In this document: positions 22,560 to 32,051 of the stretch, one piece after another
How positions within the stretch are numbered: position 1 is the stretch's first letter
Layout: every line of letters begins with the position of its first letter
DNA from: Tillus elongatus
Lineage: Eukaryota > Arthropoda > Insecta > Coleoptera > Cleridae
Reading direction: 5' to 3'
DNA: 64,000 nucleotides
Assembly: GCA_964006375.1 (NCBI GenBank)
Contig: OZ023264.1
Span: 19,301,861 to 19,365,860 of the forward strand
Translations under genes and position numbers: made by a program
Notes under the pieces: generated by a model
Seen by the model: the letters and a program-made list of their open reading frames with translations, nothing else
Told to the model about the DNA's origin: nothing
Database searches by the model: none

Positions 22560-24485
22560 ATATACTGCGTTTTAGGTAGAGACCGATACCGAAAGGGGGA
22601 CTAAATCAGGTAAGTTTTCTGTGCATAGTATTTTTATTGCCGGAAGAGGTTTTTGAACTTCCTTTATAACTTTACCTGGCAAGTTACGGAATATTTTATC
22701 TGTATCAGACAGGCGGCCAACAAAGGACTATTAATCAGTGGCAGCGCTCGATTTAGGGAACTTTTGTTTTTTATTGCCTTAGAAATATACATACTTTCGT
22801 ATCTAATTTCGCTGGCTGTCTAACATTTTTGATAAGTTTCAGATTTTTGTTTATCAACGTGGTGGTTATTATTCCAAATACGTTGTGTAAGCAGGGTGCT
22901 GCGTACGTAGATAAATTTTTGTGAAATTTCTCCATACATAAACGTTTGGGTAGATGTAAATGAAATCCTATCGGACCTCTAAAATTTCATGAAAATTTGC
23001 CGTAAAATAAATGTTCTATGCGATCTTTTAATTAATCGCGACAGCATAAAATATGTAGGCTGTGAATAGGTTGAAATAATGTTGTATTAAATTCGACTCA
23101 TATAAATAAAACACCTTAGCAAAATGTTTCGTTCAACGGTCAGACTGGTACATTGTAGCAAGTAACTTTAAACTTGCAAAGTTTGTGATTTTACACAAGT
23201 AGACAACCTGAAAGGAGGTCGGTTTAGTTCAACAGAAAAAGACGAAAACAGCAAACTCAGCGGTCATGATGTGTCGACCGCGGAAGTACGTGTCTTGAAG
23301 GCAAGCTTTTACTAGTTAGAATAATGGCATGATCTTAAAATCCGAATTTTAATTGGAAGACAATAATGATTAAGGATAGGGAGTATGGTTTCACCAGGGG
23401 ACAAAGAGAAAAATTCAGAGTCTGGGCTAGGAGTTCCCCCGCGGCATTAGAAAAAATATCGGTGGGTCGTCGCGACGGTATAATGAGGCTTGGAGTAATG
23501 TAGAATTATGTTAGAAGTTTGAGTGGAATTCACGGGAGTGAATTAGTATCCGAACTAGGGAGCTAAAAATAATTTAGGTTTTCTTTAGAGAGGGCGTTTC
23601 ACCGCGTACAAACGTGGGTTAGTTAAACGGCCGGTGTGAGTGAGTGTAAGGGCAATGTACAGGGCTGGATTTTTCCATTTGTCCGGTGAGTACGTTCCAT
23701 GACTTAACATGTTTGAAGGGACTTCTATATTAAGGAATAGCTGTCTCCAGTACTGAAATAATCTGTATATAATATTTGTATAGAAATTTGAGCCGTAGGG
23801 CTGTAAGATAGAATATTAGTGTAAATATTTAAGCCGCAGAGCTTTAAAATAGAACTGGAGTAAATTGGAACTAAATTAAAATGTATATGTTGTTTTAGAG
23901 GAATTTTAGGTGCGAGTGGCATTATTTTTAAATATATTTAAAGTCGAGTAACTATATGAAGATGGGGATTTTTGTGAGATTTAATATACGAAGGGCGAGG
24001 TAGGACTTGGAGCTATAAGGGTTTAGTTGGGAACTTAAAGGAGGGTTAGATAAATTTGAGTGCTATAGTTAAGTTAAGATGGAGTTAATTATTAAATTTA
24101 GAAATATTATACCGGGGAAGTAATTGGCAGACTAAATACTGAACCAATTTTCACCGGTATCAGTTTTTGCATAAAATTTAGTTTTTCTCCAAAGATATCA
24201 TACAATAATGTTTAACTAACACTAGAATTTGAGTTATTAGGATTGAAAATTTGAGTCTGTCATAGACAGAACCTTCACCAAAATTTTGCCATAATTTTAA
24301 ATTAAGAAACCTTTGGTTTAATTAATAATTTAAAATGTATTGTGCCGTTAAACTTTTGTATGTATACATTAAATTTTTATATTAAAGTAGTTTTAAAACT
24401 AAATAACTAGTTTTGATTCTTAGTATAAAAACCCCATGCCAGAGCTTTTTTTAAAACATAAAACAAGTGAAAAATTAAAAAAAAT
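22560..24485. other. No gene recognised
   Basis: This is intronic DNA on the host gene's minus strand. 22,560-22,940 may continue the Penelope-like terminal segment, but I see no motif. 23,220-23,660 is somewhat GC-richer and has no long frame. Confidence 0.35.
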
Positions 24486-24488
24486 AGA

Positions 24489-24757
24489 AAACCGACTTTA
24501 TTAAGGATAACTCAAAAATGCCTGTCCCCGCTGCCACCATTTGTTAACGTATTATCGGGAGGTAAATTAAGGATAACTCAAAAACTACTTGTCAGATCTT
24601 GGTTAAATTTGTATGGGACCACACGAGAGGCACCAGCTTTCAAATAAAAAAAGAAACATTAAAATCGGTTAACCCAGAAAAAAGTTCTAAGGTAACACAC
24701 AACAAAAAAACATACAGTCGAATTGTGAACCTCCTCCTTTTTTTGAAGTCGGTTAAT
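24489..24757. mobile_element. Short repeat with AACCGACTT inverted ends
   Basis: It starts AAAACCGACTTTATTAAGGA and ends TTTGAAGTCGGTTAATAAA, giving TIRs around TAACCGACTTCAAAAAA. Inside are phrases I associate with a widespread insect repeat (AAAATCGGTTAACCCAG, CATACAGTCGAATTGTGAAC, CTCCTCCTTTTTTTGAAG). Non-coding. Confidence 0.5.
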
Positions 24758-24949
24758 AAAAATGATTGTGACGTATTTCGTCACAGGTATATGCTAAGGC
24801 CAATTATTTAGTAAAATTTTGGTGAATTGGTCGCATATGCTCGCTCATAGTGTTCCAAACCAATATCAAGCAAGACCTTCGTTACACAAGAATGTTTTCT
24901 TTCAATATAACAGGGGGTAATTTTTTTAATACACGTCCTGCCGTTCGGA

Positions 24950-25110
24950 CGTGTGCGCAAGTGCGTTATGATAGCGGATTTTCTATAAAATGTTTTTCAT
25001 AGCATATGTCTTTCTTTGATGAAAGCAGGCATAAAATTTGGTTGCCTATATAGTAGAAACAATGTACTATATTTCATCAAAATAACGTTATTGTTTGAAA
25101 ATATATAAAC
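24950..25110. repeat. MITE-like fragment (left end only)
   Basis: GCGCAAGTGCGTTATGATAG and the interior phrase GTAGAAACAATGTACTATAT match the GGACGCAG family. The next copy follows directly. Confidence 0.5.
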
Positions 25111-25125
25111 ATTTTTCAAATGTCT

Positions 25126-25404
25126 GGATGCAGCAAGTGTGTCATGGAAGCGAATTTCTATAAATACGTTTTAATAGCAAATGCGAGCAGGCATCAATCT
25201 GATTACCGGTATAGCCTATGTAGTAGAAACCATGTACTATATTTTATCGAAATTACTTATTGTTTGAAAATATGCAAAACTTTTCCGAAAATAACGTTAA
25301 ATGTTGGTTTCCTAACAAATAAAGCTTACGTTAATAGCAAACTGATTTACTGAAATTTGAAGGATTTAATGTAAATTCGCTACCAAAACGCACTTACTGC
25401 GTCC
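25126..25404. mobile_element. MITE-like element with GGACGCAG-type ends
   Basis: Left GGATGCAGCAAGTGTGTCAT and right (inverted) GGACGCAGTAAGTGCGTTTT, 279 bp apart. Same interior as other copies. Confidence 0.6.
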
Positions 25405-25429
25405 AGATTTTCTTGTTACAAACATGCAT

Positions 25430-26055
25430 CATATTTCAATAAAAAATGCAAAAAGGTAATAACGAATTTTTTCTACGAAAATTAGCTAAAAATTATAAAC
25501 CGTTAAACCATAGACTTCACTAAACCTACAGCGAAAGCATCAACTTAACTAAACCGACAGCCAAAGCACCAGAGAAAAGGTCTATTTGAAATGGATATTT
25601 TGTAAATATTTTAATAAAATGAAGGGCAATGACGGTTGAATCTGAAACTTAAGAGTTCGCAGAACACTCTTCTTGCAACATTTTCTTTTCACAATCCGTA
25701 TTTGTTTCACGTTCTTTGCCTAAACATTACCAATTTTGACGTTTAAAATTGCGAGTTTGACCTTTTGAGGAAAACTCCAAACTTTGTTTCTTTAAATACC
25801 CATAACTTCTTTGACTCTAAAGCTAGAGACCTAATTTTGGTACAGAGTTCACTTTTTATAATACAAACACGCGTACCATATTTGGTTGCCCTTACTTTGT
25901 CACTTCCGGAGATATAATTAAAAAAAGAAAGAAAATACAACATTTTTCGGGTAAACCTGGCCCGATTTTCTTGGATAACAAACTTATCCAAGCCACTTGC
26001 AAAAGGAAGGCACTCACTTGGTCAAGATCGGTCTATTATTTTTTGAGTTATCGGT

Positions 26056-26129
<74 letters not shown>
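25430..26129 (+). repeat. TA-cored repeat, left flank and TA core
   Basis: Long left flank (GTTAAACCATAGACTTCACT, CAATGACGGTTGAATCTGAA, AACACGCGTACCATATTTGG, GAGTTATCGGTCGGAT) ending in (TA)n at 26,059-26,129. The family's right flank is absent, as in the 11.3-kb copy. Confidence 0.6.
26059..26129. repeat. (TA)n microsatellite
   Basis: A pure TA tract of about 71 bp. Confidence 0.95.
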
Positions 26130-26130
<1 letters not shown>

Positions 26131-26219
26131 CACAGATCTCCTGATTAGCAAATTTGTTTTTAAATTTACTAAAAGTTGAGACGAGTTAATGATATTTACA
26201 GTTTACGTTCATAATACTT

Positions 26220-26347
26220 TTAGAGTAAAGTAAATGGCTCGTATACGTGCCCAGCTAGTGTTGTGCCACGCATGACTTGTCCAAACTACCGTATATCAGC
26301 TGTGCCAGATGTTCACGAAATATAGTCTCAATGGTTTTCTTAGTCTG
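26220..26347 (-). pseudogene. Penelope-like element, distal part of GIY-YIG domain
   Basis: Minus strand reads KYVGQTKKTIETIFREHLAQ and then LDKSCVAQH, the segment that follows YVGQT in Penelope endonucleases. It is the continuation of the domain at 26,705-26,987 and is separated from it by a SINE. Stop codons follow downstream. Confidence 0.8.
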
Positions 26348-26360
26348 CCCAACGTATTTA

Positions 26361-26691
26361 TGTGTGTGTCTTTTGTTTCTTAAACGTCGGCCTATTTCCG
26401 TGACTATGGCCAATCACTATTCTGGAAATTTTGTCGAACCCCTGTCTTTCTGTAAGGAGGGTAGCGATCTTTAACGTGCCCAACATAGCATGGACACGGG
26501 ACCGACGGCTTTACGCCCCCTCCGAAGGACGGAACGTGCAGACATTCAACTTGCTCAAATACAATGCCAGAACCGCGGTTGATGTTAATGTTACAGTTTG
26601 TACTGAAAAAGTGAAAGGAGAACGCCCGGATCGAACCTAGTACCCTTTGGTTCAGGGGCACACGTTCTTACCTCTGAACCACCGAGGTTCT
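26361..26691 (-). mobile_element. SINE inserted in a Penelope endonuclease
   Basis: A 331-bp SINE on the minus strand, head at 26,691 (AGAACCTCGGTGGTTCAGAG) and tail at 26,361. It is flanked by CCCAACGTATTTA (26,348-26,360) and CCCAACGTATGTA (26,692-26,704), a 13-bp target duplication with one mismatch. The duplicated bases encode the TYVG/KYVG part of the interrupted GIY-YIG domain, so the original frame can be followed across the insertion. Confidence 0.85.
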
Positions 26692-26704
26692 CCCAACGTA
26701 TGTA

Positions 26705-26983
26705 ACATAATCTTTACAACCTATCTCATAAATACCCGACGTTTCAGTGGCTTTATCTTTCGTATTACCTAACAAATTTCTTAATTTATGTTCTGTCGAA
26801 AAAGTTAGCTGTAAATCGGCTTTCTTAAAAATGCCCTCGAGGCCCCTTGCAATACGCGGCTCAAAAGGTAGGCAAACAAATTTTTTCTCAATTTTATGTT
26901 TCCTGAATGTTGTGCATTCCGCTAACATTTTCTTTGTTCTGTGTCTAGTAATAAATTTTTCCACTAAGCAATCGGAATATCCG

Positions 26984-26987
<4 letters not shown>
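26705..26987 (-). pseudogene. Penelope-like element, linker and GIY-YIG endonuclease start
   Basis: Minus-strand frame: FRKHKIEKKFVCLPFEPRIA, LRNLLGNTKDKATETSGIYE and IGCKDYVTYVGRT. The GIY and YVG boxes define the GIY-YIG nuclease that Penelope-like retroelements carry after their reverse transcriptase. The reverse transcriptase itself is not attached. The fragment starts directly at the (TA)n tract at 26,989. Confidence 0.85.

Positions 26988-26988
<1 letters not shown>

Positions 26989-27078
<90 letters not shown>
26989..27078. repeat. (TA)n microsatellite
   Basis: A pure TA tract of about 90 bp. It separates the Penelope fragment from a Tc1 transposase N-terminus. Confidence 0.95.
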
Positions 27079-27079
<1 letters not shown>

Positions 27080-27256
27080 CGGCATTCGCGCAATGCTGCC
27101 AATTTCCTGGAAAAGGACCATTGTGCGCTTTCCCGAAGCCTGTGGCATATTCATACGAGCCCCAATCTGGTTATTTGATAAACCTTCTTGATGTAACGCC
27201 ACTATTTTTGCCTGATAAAACTTAGAAATATTCTTACCTCGCATTTTCCACAACAT
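27080..27256 (-). pseudogene. Tc1-like transposase N-terminal HTH fragment
   Basis: Minus strand from ATG 27,256 (or 27,244): MRGKNISKFYQAKIVALHQE, GLSNNQIGARMNMPQAS and MVLFQEIGSIARMP. This is the first helix-turn-helix of a Tc1-type transposase (GLS..QI...M..., a variant of the paired-like domain). The frame runs into the TA tract at 27,078 and the catalytic domain is missing. Tc1 elements insert at TA, so a junction at a TA array is natural. Confidence 0.65.
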
Positions 27257-27639
27257 TTAATTGATACCGTCATACTTGATTTCACTTTAAAATTGATTTA
27301 TTTTAAAACATCTGCTAATTTTTGTACGAAAGCAGTTTTTTGCTACAGTATCAGAGAATTTATGCACAAAAAAGTTACTTTATATTGGACAAGCTAAAAG
27401 TTGATACCGACGTTAAGACTTTCTTCTTTCAAACACATGTTTATGTAAATTCCATAACTTTTCCTCTAGTTTTGGAGGCGGCTCCAGTTTTTATTAACGT
27501 AATTATTTCGAACAGAAACTTGCAATATTAGAATACGATTTTTAAAACTAGCAATTAGTTAATTAAAGTAATTAACACGTATTCAACATATAATCATATA
27601 ATAGAGAGGTATCGATGGTGAGACTTTGCAAAAATTTTT

Positions 27640-27797
<158 letters not shown>

Positions 27798-28019
27798 ATG
27801 TATCCAACCTATAAGGACTTACTACATACCAAAATTTAGCTTTGTAAGTTTATGGCAAATTGAGTTTTTAAAATTTTGAGTTTTATGTTGAAAAAAAATT
27901 TTCTCTCCAAAAATTACAAAGCTATTGTAATGATATTGGGCGGACATGTTGCCTTTGGAAAAGCCTTATTACGTACCAAAATTCAACTTTATAAGTTTAT
28001 TAGAAATTGAGTTATCCAC

Positions 28020-28070
28020 GTTTGAAGCATTTAATAAAAATTCACTACCGTAACGCACTTGTTGCGTTCG
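28020..28070. repeat. MITE-like right end
   Basis: AAAAATTCACTACCGTAACG and CACTTGTTGCGTTC form the right end of the GGACGCAG family. No left end was found. Confidence 0.45.
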
Positions 28071-28191
28071 AACTTTTAGATTATTTTAATTAAAAGAAGA
28101 TGCTTTAACAAATACTGAGCAAAATTGTACATTTTATTTATTTAAATGTCTTATTGGTTAAACCCTATATTTAGGAATATTAATAACTTAC

Positions 28192-28288
28192 CTGACAGGT
28201 TCAGGAAAAGCCTCAGTTTCACACTCCAGAACCACTGTTGATCCGGTAACAACACTGGAAGGGCCCCGGGTGCGGATCAGCGGCTGAA
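28192..28288 (-). CDS. Host Ig-superfamily gene, exon for first half of Ig domain 3
   Basis: Acceptor TCTTATCAACAG precedes 28,288 and donor GTAAGT follows 28,192. The exon is 97 bp. Its first two bases complete the codon begun by T at the end of exon 52,666-52,794 (giving VHF), and it ends AG, completed by A of the next exon (giving VRYWER). It encodes QPLIRTRGPSSVVTGSTVVL then ECETEAFPEPV. The GSTVVLEC pattern is the B strand with the first disulphide Cys of an I-set domain, and the linker before it fits the Ig2-Ig3 junction of lachesin/DIP proteins. Confidence 0.88.
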
Positions 28289-28666
28289 CTGTTGATAAGA
28301 CAGTGATTGATTGATCAACTCAAATATCTCCAACACACAATGCAACCCGTCGGCTTCGCAGATAATAGCTAGGAATTACTCACCCTGAGGAAACGCCAAA
28401 CAAGCCGTCGTGTTTATCATTTCCCCGTTAAGATACAATAGGAAGACATCCACTACTACATTTCTCTTAGAGCGCATCTAGTTGCATTGTGTGATGATCT
28501 TAGAGGGTTATTTCATGAATGCTCATACATATCTCAACATACTAACATGTCAGTAGGTTTTCATGAAGGATCTTATACTAATAATACAGTGTGATGATAA
28601 AGTTTGGAACATAATTCATGAATGCGTTATTTAATTCTTTCAAGAAAAACGCTCGAATATGTCAAT

Positions 28667-28907
<241 letters not shown>

Positions 28908-28947
28908 TTTATTTGTTTGCGGTACGTTTGTGATTTCTTATTGGTTT

Positions 28948-28992
28948 GCGCGAACTGCAGTTTCGAACCGTCCCGGTTCATCATCAGCACGC
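28948..28992 (-). ncRNA. Hammerhead ribozyme of a Penelope-like element
   Basis: Read on the minus strand from 28,992: helix I GCGTG; core CTGATGA (28,987-28,981); T; helix II GAACC, loop GGGAC, GGTTC (five perfect pairs); core GAAAC (28,964-28,960); loop TGCA; GTT (28,955-28,953), the cleavage triplet; helix I' CGCGC (28,952-28,948), pairing with GCGTG over five pairs including one G-U. Every invariant hammerhead base is present. Helix III is minimal (the C-G pair), the type known in Penelope-like retroelements. It lies at the 3' side of the Penelope reading frame on the same strand, where such ribozymes occur in the terminal repeats. Confidence 0.85.
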
Positions 28993-28994
28993 TA

Positions 28995-29829
28995 CTGACT
29001 GTTATCGCTCCTGTGTGGTCTACGTCTGAGATTGTACGTGGCATATGCGCCGTGAGCTTCTATTGGTCGGTTTCCTATTCTCTGATTGGTTGTGCCTTCG
29101 GACTGTGTCGTGTGTATCCGTCTCCTGTCTTGATCACTGTGGTTTAATAATTTGTCTATTTCTATGGCCTTTATTAAGTTTTGTTTGAATGTTTGTACTT
29201 GGATTTGTTCTGGCATTAATTGTTTCTTATTGTTTGTTTGCTGAATGTAGTATTGTTCCCAGATTTCCATTTTTTTGTGGTCTTTAACATGTTTCATTAG
29301 TTGTAATTGGGTGATGTCTGGTTTTTGGTGTTTTGTATTGTGAATGTGTGTAGCTATGTTTGATTTGTAGCTAGGTATGTGGATTTTATCTAATGCTGTT
29401 ATATGTTCCTTGAATATTGTTTCTATTAATTTTTTTGTCATTCCTATATTTTTTTTATTGCATGTGTTACATTCTATTTGATATATTCCGTTTAATTCAT
29501 GTGAGTTGTGTTCTTGTTTTTTATTTATTTTGTTTATTATTTTGTTATTGGTTTTGTAGCTCATTTTTAAGTCATATTGTTTGAGTGTTTGTGTTATTTT
29601 TTTGATGTGGTGTTTATAAGTGTATGTTGTGTATTTTATGTTTGTTGCTGGTGTTTTGTTTTCGGTTTTGTTGATTTGTTTGTTTTTGATTTGTTTTACT
29701 AGCTTTTCTATTGTTTTCTTGTACCTATTTCTTTCTGCTATTTGTATTATGATGTTGTACTCCTTTTCTTGTTCATTGTTATGGAGTGGTACATTTAGCA
29801 TTCTCTTTATTAAGTATCTGTATGCGGTA

Positions 29830-29917
<88 letters not shown>

Positions 29918-30180
29918 TAGTGAGTGTTTAGGTATAGTGATGTCTGTGTGGATTTTCTGTATATTTTGTATTCAATATGGTTTTCTTTTCTGATTAGTGT
30001 TAAGTCTAGGAAGTTTATGGTGTTGTTTGATTCTTTTTCTATTGTAAATTTTATTTTTTTGTTAATTTGGTTTATTTTTTCGAGGATATTGTCTATGTTG
30101 GTTTTTTGATTGTCATATATTATCAATATATCATCGAAGTATCTTATCCATTTAATGTTTGGGTATGTCTCTAAGATACG
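28995..30180 (-). pseudogene. Penelope-like element: RT C-terminus and GIY-YIG endonuclease
   Basis: Minus strand from about 30,180: ETYPNIKWIRYFDDILIIYD, whose YFDD is the RT catalytic box, then NTINFLDLTLIRKENHIEYK and IYRKSTQTSLYLN, the Penelope palm/thumb signature. A (CA)n expansion at 29,834-29,913 in the coding strand puts the next part in another frame. After it the 269-codon frame (28,992-29,801) has ERNRYKKTIEKLVKQ and the GIY-YIG domain NGIYQIECNTC...KNIGMTKK with EQYYIQQTNNKKQ. The element is 5'-truncated at the junction with a LINE at about 30,181. A hammerhead motif lies at its 3' side. Confidence 0.85.
29834..29913. repeat. (TG)n/(CA)n microsatellite inside Penelope coding DNA
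   Basis: About 40 TG units. On the coding (minus) strand this adds an alternating His-Thr tract (HTHTHT) between the RT and the endonuclease linker. Confidence 0.95.
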
Positions 30181-32049
30181 TCTGAGAACAACTTTGTCCA
30201 GCTCTATGACTACCTTTCTGAAAAAAACAACCATATGATTTCTGAATATCCTTCCTCCGAGGTCACTATTCTTGGCGACTTCAATGTTCATAATAAGGAA
30301 TGGCTAGGATCTTCAAAAACCGATCCACAAGGAAGAGAAGCGGAGGCCTTTGCAGTCAGCAATTCTTTAGCCAATATGGTTCAGCAACCTACTTACTTTC
30401 CTCGCATCCCAACACACAGCTCAAATCCCTCGGATCTCCTTCTTACTACAAATCCTGACCGCTATAAGATTTCAGTCACCGCCCCCTGGGTCGCTCAGAC
30501 CACGGTATGGTCACTGCTTCCTGCGCAATGCAACCCGAGGTCACACAGTCGTCACACCCACGTATCGTTTGGCACTACAACTCCGAGAACTGGGACGAAA
30601 TGCCAGATTACTTTTCCTCATTTCCATGGACGTCCGTCTGCTTCTCTCATCCTGACCCCTCTGATATCGCACAAAACGTCACCGAAATTATCCAAGCTGG
30701 CATGGAATTATTTATTTCACGTACACAGAAAACCTCTGCAGCCACTTAAAAGCCCTGGTTCTCGAAATTCTGTGACAAGGCCAGACTTGAAAAGGTCAAA
30801 GCTCACAAAAAGCTTCTACACAATCCCAGTCAAGCAAACCGTCAAGCATTTAACGACGCAAGAAAACGCTATGTCCGCATTCTTTCTGAGGCAAAAAACT
30901 CGTTTAATAACCACATCAAAAACAAAGTCCTCTTAAGCCGCAGAGGCAGCAAAACCTTCTGGACTCTTGCTAAATCTATTGAGAATAATTTCTGCAAGAG
31001 CCCGTTCCCACCTCTTGTCTCAAGGGATGAAATTGTTTCTACCGCCCTGGGCAAGGCTGAACTTTTTGCCTCGTTGTTCGCCGGCAATTCTGCTCTCAAC
31101 CCACCTCCAAATGTTCAACCGCCAACAGTCCCCAATGTCGCGTATAAAATGACTGATAACATTTTTAAAACTAGAAAGGTACGGAAGATGCTCTTTTCTC
31201 TTAATACCAGGAAAGCCTCTGGCCTTGACGAGATCCCAGCAATTGTTCTCAAAAAATGCCCACCAGAACTTGCTCCTGTCCTGACTCGTCTGTTTCAGAC
31301 ATCTTACAATAGAGGCATATTCCCTAGTAACTGGAAAACTGCTCGAGTACAACCCGTCCCCAAGAAAGGATCGAAAGCGCTTCCTATCAACTACAGGCTT
31401 ATTTCTATCCTTTCAGTCATCTCTAAAGTGATGGAAAAGTTTATAAACACCGAATTACTAAAATTTCTTGGAAAACACAGTCTAATCCACGACAGGCAGT
31501 ATGGATTACGCCAGCGCAGATCAACTGCCGACCTCCTTTCCTTTGTCACCCATTTTTGTAACAAGTCTATGGAACTACACGGTGAATCCCAGATTGTCGC
31601 TCTAGACATATCCAAAGCATTCGACCAGGTCTGGCACGCAGCGCTGCTTAATAAACTACCGGCCTATGGCCTACCACCAAAACTCTGTACGTGTACAGCA
31701 AATTTCCTCTCTAACCGGAGCATTTCTGTTGTCGTGGATGGCCAATCCTCTAAACTGTATCCAATTAATGCAGGAGTTCCTCAAGGTTCAGCTTTAGCCC
31801 CTACTTTGTTTCTTCTCCACATCAATGACCTCCTCTCTAGCACATCCAACCCAGTTCACAGTTACGCGGACGACAGCACCCCCCACTCCAATGTACAATA
31901 TTCTAAGCCTGTCTCTTTAGCCCAAGTAGATGAGGATCGCAGACTCATGGAGGGTTCTATCTCCGTGGATCTCCAAAAAATATTAGACTGGGGAAGTAGA
32001 AATCTTGTACAATTCAACCCCACCAAATCACAGTCTTGCTTTCTTTCTC
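30181..32049 (+). mobile_element. Main LINE family, older copy, 5' portion
   Basis: Plus-strand copy starting inside the endonuclease (NFVQLYDYLSEK equivalent), with VTILGDFNVHNKEWLGSSKT and in another frame the SDH region. It then has a long RT frame at 31,074-32,049: LNTRKASGLDEIPAIVLKK, SVISKVMEKFINTELLKFLG, VALDISKAFDQVWHAALLN, GVPQGSALAPTLFLLHINDL, SYADDSTPH. It stops after QFNPTKSQSCFLS, where the minus-strand copy of the same family begins, and resumes at 35,177. Several frameshifts are present in the endonuclease half. 5' truncated against the Penelope relic. Confidence 0.9.
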
Positions 32050-32051
32050 AT

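Noticed and set aside
29620..29931. Poly-Cys-Val frame on the plus strand
   Set aside because: Translation of (TG)n antisense to the Penelope frame.
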